From the NCBI GenBank assembly GCA_016793885.1, contig JAEUHE010000060.1:1-64000 (forward strand): a DNA stretch of 64,000 bases. The letters run 5' to 3'. The notes beneath the pieces were generated by a model that did not search any database, was not told the origin of the DNA, and saw nothing but the letters and a program-made list of their open reading frames with translations. Source of the stretch: Verrucomicrobiales bacterium (GTDB lineage Bacteria > Verrucomicrobiota > Verrucomicrobiia > Limisphaerales > UBA11320). A program made the position numbers and the translations under genes. Positions within the stretch are counted from its first letter, which is position 1. Every line of letters begins with the position of its first letter. Shown piece by piece: positions 52,071 to 61,241 of the stretch.

Positions 52071-52802
52071 ATGAAACACCGTTCTCTTACACTCTCAGTC
52101 GCCCTTTGCTCCCTGGTGGTAGGGATTGCTACCTCCGGCTCCGCCGCGCACAACCGTCTGTCTTCTTCCGAGAAGAAGGCGGGATGGCGGCTGTTGTTCG
52201 ACGGGAAGACGCTGGAGGGCTGGCACAATTTCAAGGCTCAGGGAGTGAAACCTGGCTGGCAGGTTAAGAACGGAACACTGGCCTGTGTCGATCCGCACAA
52301 CGCTGGCGACATCGTCACTGCGGACAAGTTTGACGCCTTCGAGCTTAAGCTGGACTACAACATTTCGGTGGGCGGTAACAGCGGTATCATGTTCCACGTA
52401 ACGGAGGAGGGTGACACCGCCTGGCAGACCGGACCCGAGATTCAGCTGCAGGACAATATTGGCGGCAAGGATGGTCAGAAAGCGGGATGGCTCTATGCGC
52501 TCTATCAGCCAGCCAATGATCCCAAGACCGGCAAGCCCATCGACGCAACTAAGCCTCCGGGCAAGTGGAACCGTTTGCGCATCGTGATCAGCCCGGATGG
52601 CAGCTTTCACGAGATGAACGGCGTGCGCTATGTGAACTACGTCGTGGGAAGCGACGACTTCAAAGCGCGGGTTGCCAAGAGCAAGTTTGGCACGATGCCG
52701 AAGTTCGCCAAGGCGTCGAGCGGCTGGTTAGCGCTTCAGGGTGACCATGGCGAGGTTTCCTTCCGCAATATCAAGATCCGTCCGCTTCCGGTGAAGAAGT
52801 GA
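52071..52802 (+). CDS. DUF1080 family secreted protein (3-keto-disaccharide hydrolase-like)
   Basis: 243 aa with a signal peptide (LTLSVALCSLVVGIATSGSAA). The mature protein is a single concanavalin-like jelly roll of the DUF1080 type: GWRLLFDGKTLEGWHNF, VKNGTLACVDPHNAGDIVT, FELKLDYNISVGGNSGIMF, GPEIQLQDN, WNRLRIVISPDGSFHEMNG and GWLALQGDHGEVSFRNIKI are the usual conserved blocks, in order. Some members hydrolyse 3-keto-glucosides; most are untested. They are very numerous in Verrucomicrobia and Planctomycetes. It converges with the CotH gene at 52856; the 53-bp gap shows no clear terminator. Confidence 0.93.
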   Translation: MKHRSLTLSVALCSLVVGIATSGSAAHNRLSSSEKKAGWRLLFDGKTLEGWHNFKAQGVKPGWQVKNGTLACVDPHNAGDIVTADKFDAFELKLDYNISVGGNSGIMFHVTEEGDTAWQTGPEIQLQDNIGGKDGQKAGWLYALYQPANDPKTGKPIDATKPPGKWNRLRIVISPDGSFHEMNGVRYVNYVVGSDDFKARVAKSKFGTMPKFAKASSGWLALQGDHGEVSFRNIKIRPLPVKK

Positions 52803-52855
52803 CGGCGACCTTTCGCCGCCAGGTGAATGTGGTATCTCTGAACCTGGTCCCGATC

Positions 52856-55800
52856 TCAAAACCGAGCTTTCACCACCACGCGGATAAACGCTTGCGGCAG
52901 GACGTTGGGCATTCCCCACGTCTCTTCGGCCACCCCACCCGACAGGGTTCGGGTGGACAGCAATAAGGCCGGTGTCCATTGCGCCAGGTCGGCCGAGGTT
53001 TCTACGACGAGGCGGGCGTCGTCGGCGCTTAGGCGACGAGGTAGAGTGACGGTGAACCGGCCTTGTTCATCCAGGTGGGGCACAATGGACCCCGGGCCGG
53101 AGTTGGCATCCTCATCGCTCGTTCCCAAGGCGTATTCCACGATCGCCGGCAGACCGTCCAGGTCCCGGTCCTCGGTTGGCGAACCGCTGAACAAGGTTGC
53201 ATCGGTGTCCGCCGGACTCCCATTCGTGCTCGTGCTGGTCCGCCAGGCGATGGGATTATCCAGGCCAAGATCCGGGTGAGCCAGGACCAGGGTATATCCA
53301 CCGCCATCCGCCTCCACGGGCCAAGGCCGAGCCCCGTCGTAGCGCAGGGAGGCAATCACCTCGGCGGAGGGGCCTACCAACGTCAGTTCCTCGCCGCCGT
53401 TGTTCAAGCTTCCGAAGTAGGAGCCTCCCACCGGCACTCCGATGCCGTAGCGTTGCTGAAAATTAAAGAGGTCGTTCACCAGGATCAATCGCTGACCAGG
53501 AATCAGGACGGTGTTGCGGTTGTCGGCGAACGCATAATCCACCCCATTGGTAAAGCGAGCGCCGCGAAGGTTGACCGCCCGATCCGAAAGGTTGGCCAGT
53601 TCGATGAACTCGCTCTGATCCGCGCCCGGCGGATTGAAGTTCAATTCGCTGACCACCACTTCGCCCGGAGCGACGGCGGAGGATCCGACCTGGTAGAAAA
53701 CCTCGTTCAGAGCGGACCAGGTGTTGCCATCCTTCGTCCGAGCTCGGATGAGAGTGCTGTGAGCGAGGGGCGGAAGCATCTCGGAAAGGGCGCGGGGACG
53801 GGCTGCGATCAGCTCGAGATCAAAGCTGGCGTCATCTCCCTGGATGTTTTGGTGCAGCTCCACCGCGAGAACGTTGCGTCCGGACACGAGCAGGGCGGGG
53901 GAGACCGTGACGATCACAAAAGTCTTCCCATCATCGGCCGCCGTGGTGCCTTGGGTGGCGCCGGTGACCACTCCTCCGGCAATGGAACTGCGGGTGACCA
54001 CGTTGCCGTTGAGATAGACTATCGCCCCGTCGTCGCGTTTCAGACGCAGGCTGAGGGTGGTGATGCTGCTAGGCTGCTGCACGTCGAAGGCGTGACGGAA
54101 GTAGGCGGTGAAAAACCGGTTGGTTCCTTCTGCGGAAGGAATGACGGTGGCTTCGTCTCCTTCGCCGTAACCCAGCTCGGCCGGTCCTGCGCCCCAACTG
54201 ACATCGTTGAACTCTGGATGCTTCCAGTTGGCGGCGGACCAATTGGTGTTGCCCGGAATGACGTCGCTGCGGCCCAGGCCGGCCTTGTCGGTGAACCATC
54301 GCCAGGTGGAACCTGCGCGAACCAAGAATTGGTTCGTCGACGTGAGTAGGTAGGGCAGGGCCTGGCCCGAGAGAGCCCCTCCGGGTAGCCGTGGATCTTC
54401 CCCATTCAGCGTGTAGTAAATCGTCTTGTTGGTGGGACCTTTGAACTCCGGGACGTAATTCGCTGGGACCGTTCCGCCCGGCTGAGACAGGGAAGGAGCC
54501 TCGAGTTTGGGATAGAATCCCGCGTTGCGCCATTCGGTCAGCGCCTGGGCGGTTCGAGCCGGTAACCAGGTTCGGCGCATCTCGTCGCGTCGTGAAGCCC
54601 AGTCGGCTGGATTGAGATAGAGCCAGCGGGCGGCCTCGGCGTAGAACGCTCGTTGGATCTGGTCGCAGCGATGGTTGAGTCGCGCCAGGTTGCTTTCCGG
54701 TGTGAGCGGTCCGCCGTTGAAAAGAGCAGCGTGAATGCGATCCGCCAGGAGAATGCGGTACTCGGGATTGTTTTCGGCGTACAGCATTGAAAACAGGCTC
54801 CCCGGTCCGTCGCCGGCGGATCTTCCTGGAGCACCGCGGCTGGTGCGATCGCCGGCCGCGCAATAGAAAGAGCCGCAGAACCAACCGTCCGCGTCGTTCA
54901 GATAAAACTTAAACCCGCTGCCTGGACCCTTGGGACCGACGCATCGGTATTCATCCTCACTCCCTCCAAACATCCACATCAGCATGTAATCGATGTATTC
55001 AGGCACATCCAGATAGGGTTTCACTCCGTCATAGTTGCGGCGGAGGCCTTTGATTTTCTCCCAGGTCGTGCCGTCTCCATCATAAGGCGTGCCGGGGTCC
55101 GCCCAGCCTCCGACATTCCAGTTTCCGTTGATGGATTCATAGTCTTCCTTGGTTCCGCCCAGGTAGCTCGAATGCATCGCAGCGCCCCAACGTTCGCGCA
55201 GGTGATACAGCCCCCAATAGGTGCCGTTGAGATACAGGTGCACGAAGCGTCCATGTGGATTGAGTCGGCCCATGTTCAGCAGGGTGTCGTCGGTGAACAC
55301 GTTGGACATATAGAATCCCCGATCCACCATGTCGTGCGAACCGTTTCGCAGCTCGAGCTCATCAAATTCTTCCACCGGCGTGGTTCCTTGTTCGAAGCCT
55401 TTGAAAACAGGATAGCGCAGTTTGCTGGTGCCATACTCCGATCGGAAGTAGAGCCGGAAGCTCTTCTTTTCGAAGAAGGTGAAGGCGCCGCCGAACCAGC
55501 GAGTACCGCACCGGGCATGCACCCCGGGGGACCCATCCGGGTTGAGCCACTCGAAGGAACTGGCCACCTCGGTGGTGTCGTTGGCGGGGGAGGACGTCAC
55601 CAAGGAGATCGAAGGCACATCCCGCAGCGCTTGGATCATTTGCGGTCCGTAGGTCGCGTGTCGCGTGATCGAAGTCTTCATCACCGAGGCTTTGACCACG
55701 TTGCTGAGGTAGAGGTAGGTCTGGGTATCGATATCGGTGGGAGCCCAGCCTGGTTTGTAGGCCATCGCCCGAAGCAGCGTCGTGTTGGTGATCAGAATAG

Positions 55801-57238
55801 GTTGGGTGTACAGGGTGCCGTTGGTTGGGCTCGGGTCCTTGCCATTGACGGTGTATCGGATCTGAGCACCGTCGGTGGAGCTGGTGATGGCCACCACAAT
55901 ATTCGTCTCGTAAAACCCCCGGTCCAGGCTGAAGGAGGTATCGCCGACGACTCCATCGTAAGCCACGCCGTTGGTGGCTCCCGGGCTGGCGGGCCGAAAG
56001 TAACCGAGCTTTCCACTGGTCTCGATGCCGTAGCTCACATTCTCCCGTTGTCGCGGATACTGTTTGGTCGCGGGGAAGTTAGTGGGAAACTGCTGCAGAA
56101 TTTGGGCTCCGTCGGGAGCGACCAAGGCCAGATAATCACCACCCGCGTCTAGCTTGAAGTTCGTGTGGAGTTCCCCCGCCGGATCCATGCGATTCTTATC
56201 CGAGGCGTAGACGATCAGGAATCCGTAGGGCTTGATCCGGGCGTTGGGCAGGGTCCATTGCGTCAGGTTGGTGGGATTGTCGGTCAGGGAGTAGCCGCCC
56301 AGCTTCAAACTATAAGGATTGGGATTGTGCAGCTCGATCCAATCCGATTTGTCACCATCCTCATCCGATAGTTGTCCTCCATTGCTGGCCATGAATTCAG
56401 TGATTTTCGGGGGGGCCAAGTTCACATTCACTCCGATCGGAAGGGAGGCCGTCACGATTCCGGCCTCGTTGCTGGCCGTCAGGGTGTAGACCGTGGTGGT
56501 GCTGGGCTGGATGGTGACGGAACCGTTGGTGGGAGCGATCGGTCCGATGCCGGGAGAGAGAGTGGCGGTTGTCGCATTGATTAGCTCCCAGCGGAGGGTT
56601 GTGCTTTGTCCTGTGATGAGTGTGTCGTCGTCGGATTCCAGCAGCTTGACGAGGGGAGGCTGGGTGCCATAGACCTCAACCTCGGCTAGTTGGGGGCTGT
56701 AGGCGGCGCTGTTTCGGTTGACGATACGGATGAATCGGCCCTGAAAATTTCCGTTGGGGCTGTTGGTGGCGACGATCGTATCCACGCCGCCGACCCCTGA
56801 GTTCGAATTGTTGGCTCGGATCGTGGCGCTCCAGTTGAGCGTGCCGACGACGTCGCCCGCGCCCGAGTAGATTTCCACGCCGTAACGGGAAAGTCGCTCC
56901 GGACAGCAGCCATCGTTACGGTTGCGGATCAGGATGCGCTCCAGGTTGTAGGATCGGCCGAGGTCCACCTCGAAGAAATAGTTAAGGGTGCCGGAGCTGG
57001 CCAGCGGATGGGAGAAGGTGGCGGGATTTCCGTCGGTCAAGGAGCTGGCGACCAGGCCGTTCCAGGTAGGGCCGGAAGTGGCGACCGGTCGGCCCGACGC
57101 GACATTGACCGTGGAGCCTTCTGCTGCGGTAGATCGGCTTGCGGAGAGGAATCCTAACCCGCACACCAACACCCAAAGCAGCAGGCGTTGTCGGTGAGAA
57201 CTACCCGAGGCGCAGGCGCGGCTGAACAGAATGAACAT
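52856..57238 (-). CDS. Secreted F5/8C-LTD-CotH multidomain protein
   Basis: 1460 aa; signal peptide RLLLWVLVCGLGFLSASRSTAA. Approximate order: F5/8-type C (discoidin) domain 42-190 (ASGRPVATSGPTWNG, FFEVDLGRSYNLERILIRN, FQGRFIRIVNR); small Ig-like domain 197-272; lamin-tail domain 276-395 (PKITEFMASNGGQ); chitobiase C-like beta sandwich 430-500 (IRYTVNGKDPSPTNGTLY); CotH kinase-like 505-880 with the acidic motif FYLNDADGWF; another chitobiase-type strand set near 925-960 (IYYTLNGEDPRLPGG); a CBM-like domain about 990-1110 (FRHAFDV, YLNGNVVTR); lamin-tail domain 1150-1290 (VVVSELNFNPPGADQSEF); C-terminal shared module (VVETSADLAQW...FIRVVVKARF). F5/8C domains often bind sugars, so glycan attachment is plausible. 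Confidence 0.9.
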   Translation of the reverse strand: MFILFSRACASGSSHRQRLLLWVLVCGLGFLSASRSTAAEGSTVNVASGRPVATSGPTWNGLVASSLTDGNPATFSHPLASSGTLNYFFEVDLGRSYNLERILIRNRNDGCCPERLSRYGVEIYSGAGDVVGTLNWSATIRANNSNSGVGGVDTIVATNSPNGNFQGRFIRIVNRNSAAYSPQLAEVEVYGTQPPLVKLLESDDDTLITGQSTTLRWELINATTATLSPGIGPIAPTNGSVTIQPSTTTVYTLTASNEAGIVTASLPIGVNVNLAPPKITEFMASNGGQLSDEDGDKSDWIELHNPNPYSLKLGGYSLTDNPTNLTQWTLPNARIKPYGFLIVYASDKNRMDPAGELHTNFKLDAGGDYLALVAPDGAQILQQFPTNFPATKQYPRQRENVSYGIETSGKLGYFRPASPGATNGVAYDGVVGDTSFSLDRGFYETNIVVAITSSTDGAQIRYTVNGKDPSPTNGTLYTQPILITNTTLLRAMAYKPGWAPTDIDTQTYLYLSNVVKASVMKTSITRHATYGPQMIQALRDVPSISLVTSSPANDTTEVASSFEWLNPDGSPGVHARCGTRWFGGAFTFFEKKSFRLYFRSEYGTSKLRYPVFKGFEQGTTPVEEFDELELRNGSHDMVDRGFYMSNVFTDDTLLNMGRLNPHGRFVHLYLNGTYWGLYHLRERWGAAMHSSYLGGTKEDYESINGNWNVGGWADPGTPYDGDGTTWEKIKGLRRNYDGVKPYLDVPEYIDYMLMWMFGGSEDEYRCVGPKGPGSGFKFYLNDADGWFCGSFYCAAGDRTSRGAPGRSAGDGPGSLFSMLYAENNPEYRILLADRIHAALFNGGPLTPESNLARLNHRCDQIQRAFYAEAARWLYLNPADWASRRDEMRRTWLPARTAQALTEWRNAGFYPKLEAPSLSQPGGTVPANYVPEFKGPTNKTIYYTLNGEDPRLPGGALSGQALPYLLTSTNQFLVRAGSTWRWFTDKAGLGRSDVIPGNTNWSAANWKHPEFNDVSWGAGPAELGYGEGDEATVIPSAEGTNRFFTAYFRHAFDVQQPSSITTLSLRLKRDDGAIVYLNGNVVTRSSIAGGVVTGATQGTTAADDGKTFVIVTVSPALLVSGRNVLAVELHQNIQGDDASFDLELIAARPRALSEMLPPLAHSTLIRARTKDGNTWSALNEVFYQVGSSAVAPGEVVVSELNFNPPGADQSEFIELANLSDRAVNLRGARFTNGVDYAFADNRNTVLIPGQRLILVNDLFNFQQRYGIGVPVGGSYFGSLNNGGEELTLVGPSAEVIASLRYDGARPWPVEADGGGYTLVLAHPDLGLDNPIAWRTSTSTNGSPADTDATLFSGSPTEDRDLDGLPAIVEYALGTSDEDANSGPGSIVPHLDEQGRFTVTLPRRLSADDARLVVETSADLAQWTPALLLSTRTLSGGVAEETWGMPNVLPQAFIRVVVKARF

Positions 57239-57695
57239 AAGACTTCGGCGGTGAGGCTTAACCGGCAGACGCGCCCTGGCAGCGAGCGCCAGCGGCAGGT
57301 CCGACGAGACCTGTTTATAGTTTTACCACGTGACCACGACCGTCTCCAGTGGACGGCGATAAAAGATGACGGCGCCCATCCGGGATGTCAGCCGACTTCA
57401 CCCCAGATGGGGGCAAGGCCTCCAGCGGGGGGGTAGCGAACACTAACACCTTGGATAGGAAGCACCAACCTGTTTGTTACGGATTTCGCGGCCGCCGAAC
57501 GACGGAATCCTGCCGGACCGGGAAAATGGACACAGCGGGGCTATTTCCGTGCGTGGGCTTGGGTGGGTATGGGTCGGGTGGAGCTAGACCCTACAAAACC
57601 TAAAACCTTGATATAAAAGCCTTGCCACTCCCGCCGTCGGCCATTATTTTCATCGAGTCACTGCGATTCAAAAGCGGTGACCAACCTCTTTGGAT
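57239..57695. other. Intergenic region, nothing recognised
   Basis: It lies between the start of the F5/8C-CotH gene (minus strand) and tRNA-Val (plus strand). It should carry both promoters. An AT-rich stretch with TTGATATAAAAG lies near 57610-57620, about 85 bp before the tRNA, but no spaced -35/-10 pair could be assigned. Short frames here lack coding character. Confidence 0.5.
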
Positions 57696-57770
57696 GCGCG
57701 GTTAGCTCAGTGGTAGAGCATCACCTTGACACGGTGGGGGTCACAGGTTCAAGCCCTGTATCGCGCACCA
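57696..57770 (+). tRNA. tRNA-Val (anticodon GAC)
   Basis: Acceptor stem GCGCGGT/ATCGCGC (one G-T pair), D-arm AGCTCAGTGGTAGAGC, anticodon arm with loop TTGACAC giving GAC, T-arm ACAGG-TTCAAGC-CCTGT, and encoded CCA at 57768-57770. It reads GTC and GTT codons. Confidence 0.97.
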
Positions 57771-58166
57771 TTCAAACTTCAAAAACTCCAGCAAAAGCCG
57801 CTGTCTCTTCGCGACGTTTTCCACTGGAATTGTTTTTCCCGTTTTTAAAAGGTGGTGTGCATGCGGGATTCTCCCCCGATGCTCCCCGAATCCTGGTCAG
57901 ATGATGGGCCCCAGAGCGGTTTACAAGCTGCCAACACAACCCCAGCGAGTGTGGGTGACCGTGGACCAGTTGGGCTCCGATCAGCACCAGCACCCTGACC
58001 GGTGGCACGTCCGACTTCAGTGATCCGGCTGGATTGCTGAGGTCATGTTTATACCTTTGCACTGACTTCAGGTCCTTTTCGAACCCGGTGTTGCGCACAG
58101 AACAGGGTGGCCTTCCTGAAAGGTTGGATTATCCAATACCTGTCCTTTACAGAAGGACACATCTAA
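57771..58166. other. Intergenic region between tRNA-Val and the DUF4143 remnant
   Basis: No gene seen. No duplicate of the tRNA 3' end, which would mark an integrated element, was found within the next kilobase. It may include unrecognisable remains of the upstream part of the decayed ATPase gene. Confidence 0.5.
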
Positions 58167-58547
58167 CTCACTGGCTTGATCCGGGCCTTCGATGCCAGTG
58201 GACGCTCGAATGTGGGGCATGCGCTGGAAACGGCCGTGCTGCTCGAACTGGAGCGGCGTGGCGCGGAAGTTGGCTACGTGAAGACCGGGAGCGGACTGGA
58301 AGTGGATTTCCTGGCACGTCATCCGGCCTCTGGAGAGGAATTGATTCAGGTGTGCGCGGACCTGAGTAATCAGGACACGCAGGAACGGGAGTTGCGCGCA
58401 CTCACCGAAGCGGGCGGCCATCATCGAAATGCCGTACAACGTTTACTCGTTTTAGACCGTGATGCCGTGGCGGGGCTGAACTCCCCGCAACTCGAGGTTC
58501 AACCCGTCTACGAATGGATGCTCGAAACAGCTCCCAAGAAAGGGTAG
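58167..58547 (+). pseudogene. C-terminal remnant of an AAA ATPase with DUF4143 domain
   Basis: About 125 codons (from TGLIRAFDASG) match the DUF4143 domain found at the C-terminus of a large prokaryotic family of P-loop ATPases: GHALETAVLLELERRGAEVG, TGSGLEVDFLA and the distal ELIQVCADLSNQDT. The AAA part with the Walker motifs is absent, and an in-frame TAA lies just upstream (58158-58160), so no intact start exists. This is a truncated, non-functional gene. Families of this kind are often found in variable regions and carried between strains. Confidence 0.8.
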
Positions 58548-58995
58548 GTCACTGTGAAACGCGCGAAGCACGGTAAAACCGCCTCCACGCGTTGGGATCA
58601 TTTCAATCGAGATCTGTCCAAAGTTGAGTGGTTTAATGACTGGCGCGCTGAATGTCACCCGACGCGCGGAATGGTTCCCCTAATCCGATAGGACCAGACT
58701 TCCGTCCGAGGCGATGGCCACTCCACTGGGTGAGTTCAGTCTCGTAAGCTGATTCGTGCATGCATGGGAGCTCCCGTATTCATGGATCGAAGCAGTTTGA
58801 GGTACATCTGTTTCTTGACTCCAAGCTCACTGACTGAGCCTCTCCGTTTCCAGCAAGGTGTTCCTCCGACACCCCCGGTGGCCGAAAGTCCGTCAGAGCG
58901 ACAAAGCCAGGGTTGGAGCCGGTGGACTACGATGAACCGCTGTTTCGGGGTTACATCAACGCCTACCCCTCACCAGTTGGCGCGGCGCAACGGGT
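58548..58995. other. Intergenic region with a phased repeat and a possible gene remnant
   Basis: A 9-nt phased element lies at 58551-58580 (TGTGAAACG-CGCGAAGCA-CGGTAAAAC). A minus-strand open stretch is described separately (58680-58826). The remainder shows nothing. Confidence 0.5.
58680..58826 (-). pseudogene. Possible C-terminal remnant of an NHL/propeller protein
   Basis: A 48-codon open stretch without a credible start ends LTRLNSPSGVAIASDGSLVL followed by SD and a stop. The phrase matches the consensus of NHL/SMP-30-type propeller blades ('L..P.GVAvd.dG.lyv.D'). It may be the eroded end of a larger gene. The support is one short motif only. Confidence 0.3.
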
Positions 58996-60837
58996 TCAAA
59001 GATCCAGAACAATCCTATAAAAGACTTTGGATACTCCTTCCCCCTCGATCACTGTTGACCAACGCTCGTGGCTTCCGATGAATGGGGCATTTACCTGCGA
59101 CCATGGCCCCGAGATTTCAGGCGAAGATTCGAGGTGGTAGGGAATTCCGCTCGTGGGTTGAAAGCTGAGCTGAATACGATTCGGACGCAGCGCGGTTCCA
59201 CTCAATACTGGGCTGCCGACGAATCGAACCTCGCTCACCCAGCCTGCATCGCTTCCCGTGCTCACCGCCTCATCCTTCGCAAACCACCAGGACAGCTTAT
59301 GGACTCCGTCCGAGATCGGGATGGTGACCTGGCTCCATTCGACTTCCCCAGAGATGCTGTGAATAGGAGGTGCGTCATCCAAGGCGATCGATAAAAAATC
59401 GTAGTCTTGCTCGGACGACACTTTCCACCAATAAGTGACTATGCCTGGTCCGGTAAACGAGCCCGACATCTCCGACGTTTCTTCGTCGGAGATGTCGCCG
59501 CTTTGTGCGGTTCTATTTGACGCATGTCCCCCAACGGAGGTAGTTGGAAACCAAAGGGCGTTTCCCGAGGTTGTCCACTCAAGCTCAGGCACTCCAAGGG
59601 CCAGCCCCAGACTCTCCTCTAAGCCTACGACAAGTTGGACGACTTTACTGGTGGTTGAACCGAGGCTGTTCGCGACGACAACTGAGTAGTCGCCGGAGTC
59701 TGAAAAGGTCACGGCTGGAAGAATCAGCAGTCGGTTCGTTGCCCCGGCCATTGGGAGATCATTCCTGAACCATTGAAATTGTAGGGTGCTTGCCGAGCAG
59801 CAGCCATCTACCTCGAGCGTGGCTTGATCGGCGACCAGGAGTGAAAGGTTTATTGGCTGCCTCGTGATCCGAATGGGGATCACTTCAACTGACGCTACTG
59901 GGGATGTGATGGTTCCTAAATCGTCGGTGAGCATCAGTGCATAAGATCCCGCGTCTTCGGTAGTGGCGCTATCCCGTGAGAGCGTAGCGTTGGACTCGAG
60001 ATCAAGTTTCTTTCCGTCCTTCATCCATTGGAACACCATCCCAGGACAACGGGACACCCGCGGGGATAGGTTGAACGGTTCACCGACTGCCACCAGGATC
60101 GATTGGACTGGGTCCAAAACCCGTGGTGAGTCGCAATGCTCTTTCGATCCGTCCGCAAAAAGCGCTCCTAGTTCTTCTGGTGAGAGTGCGCGATCGAAAA
60201 TGGCGATATCGTCCACCTGTCCGTGTGTCCGCCTGATGTTGCCAAGGGGGCCTGGTACTCTCCCCGCAACTAGCGATTGCCCCTGAGTGGTCTTCAGTTG
60301 CATGCGTTTGCTCGCAACTTCAACACCGTTCAAGAAGAGGTGCACGTTGGAGTTCTCAACAGTCCCTGCTAAATGATACCAAAGCCCTGGTTCGACGGCT
60401 CGACCAAAGACGGCGTCTCCCCATTGCGATACGTAGACCCGGCCATCGGCTACCATACCGATGACGAACGCTTGCTGCTCTTTGCCGAATCTTCCGTAGC
60501 CAACGAGCATCGATTCAACTTCGGGTTGGAATTCCTCAATCCGGAACCAGCAAGACATGGTTCGATCTTGATCGTCTACCGGCAGGCTGTCGGTTGGCGC
60601 TTCCATATAATCCTGCTGGCCATCAAAATTGAAAGCTGATCCTGAAACCGTAGAGTAGTAAGCTCCTCCGCTAAGGGTTCCGTTGTTCGAGCCTGCGTGA
60701 TCGTTCGCATCTCCGTTCGCTGGCCACCATGAGACTAAACCTGGGATGCTAGTTGGATCAGCCACTGTACGTAGCGCAAGGAACGCAAGCAGCAAAAGGA
60801 CGGCAATGCCCATCGCGTAGCTCTTCTGAGGTTTCAT
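58996..60837 (-). CDS. Secreted LamG/Ig protein
   Basis: 613 aa from the ATG at 60837, which opens a signal peptide (MGIAVLLLLAFLALRTVA). The upstream frame to 61035 lacks a signal. LamG domain about 28-230 (GLVSWWPANGDANDHAGSNN, VDDIAIFDRALSPEELGALF). Two Ig-like domains about 238-400 (VFQWMKDGKKLD..., FQWFRNDLPMAGATNRLLIL). A further beta-sandwich lies at about 410-540 (YWWKVSSEQDYDFLSIALDD). The C-terminus is the shared module (YHLESSPEISGPWSQV...KVFYRIVLDL). LamG and Ig folds together suggest carbohydrate or surface binding. It is a single gene, divergent from the sigma/kinase pair at 61242. Confidence 0.87.
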   Translation of the reverse strand: MKPQKSYAMGIAVLLLLAFLALRTVADPTSIPGLVSWWPANGDANDHAGSNNGTLSGGAYYSTVSGSAFNFDGQQDYMEAPTDSLPVDDQDRTMSCWFRIEEFQPEVESMLVGYGRFGKEQQAFVIGMVADGRVYVSQWGDAVFGRAVEPGLWYHLAGTVENSNVHLFLNGVEVASKRMQLKTTQGQSLVAGRVPGPLGNIRRTHGQVDDIAIFDRALSPEELGALFADGSKEHCDSPRVLDPVQSILVAVGEPFNLSPRVSRCPGMVFQWMKDGKKLDLESNATLSRDSATTEDAGSYALMLTDDLGTITSPVASVEVIPIRITRQPINLSLLVADQATLEVDGCCSASTLQFQWFRNDLPMAGATNRLLILPAVTFSDSGDYSVVVANSLGSTTSKVVQLVVGLEESLGLALGVPELEWTTSGNALWFPTTSVGGHASNRTAQSGDISDEETSEMSGSFTGPGIVTYWWKVSSEQDYDFLSIALDDAPPIHSISGEVEWSQVTIPISDGVHKLSWWFAKDEAVSTGSDAGWVSEVRFVGSPVLSGTALRPNRIQLSFQPTSGIPYHLESSPEISGPWSQVNAPFIGSHERWSTVIEGEGVSKVFYRIVLDL

Positions 60838-61241
60838 AGGGTTGGTAGGTAACGTTGGGTGTAGGAGTCTGAGGCTTAGACTTAGCATGGTCAGACACGC
60901 GATGCCAGAACTAAGGCGTAGGGGCTTAGTCATACGACGAAACACGGACACCGATGTAATCATCCGGCCAAGAAATGTTAAAGGGATTCTAAGTGGCTCG
61001 GAGTTAGATTTTGGAATGAGGTCGGCCGACATCAACGAATCCTAGTTCAGTCTTGAAGCGACAGACCCCCTACGGATGCTCTTTTGAGCTTGAGGTCTGA
61101 ATGGGGGGATTTGAGGTTCCACAGTGGAAGCTGGGGTAAAGCTCCAGGCAACAATGCCATCACCACCGAGTGAAGAGAGAGGCAGAAATTTTGAAAGATT
61201 TGCGTTTTTGCCCCGAGTTTATTCTGGAATGGATTATCTCT
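60838..61241. other. Divergent intergenic region
   Basis: It should contain promoters for the LamG/Ig gene (minus) and the sigma factor (plus). No repeat of the families seen elsewhere was found, and no clear promoter boxes. Reading frames across it are extensions of the flanking genes without signal or domain character. Confidence 0.5.

Noticed and set aside
53063-54349. Plus-strand open frame of 428 codons
   Set aside because: It is antisense to the F5/8C-CotH gene, with no start signal or domain.
57696-58547. Integrated element bounded by tRNA-Val
   Set aside because: No repeat of the tRNA 3' end and no integrase was found in the following sequence, so boundaries cannot be supported.
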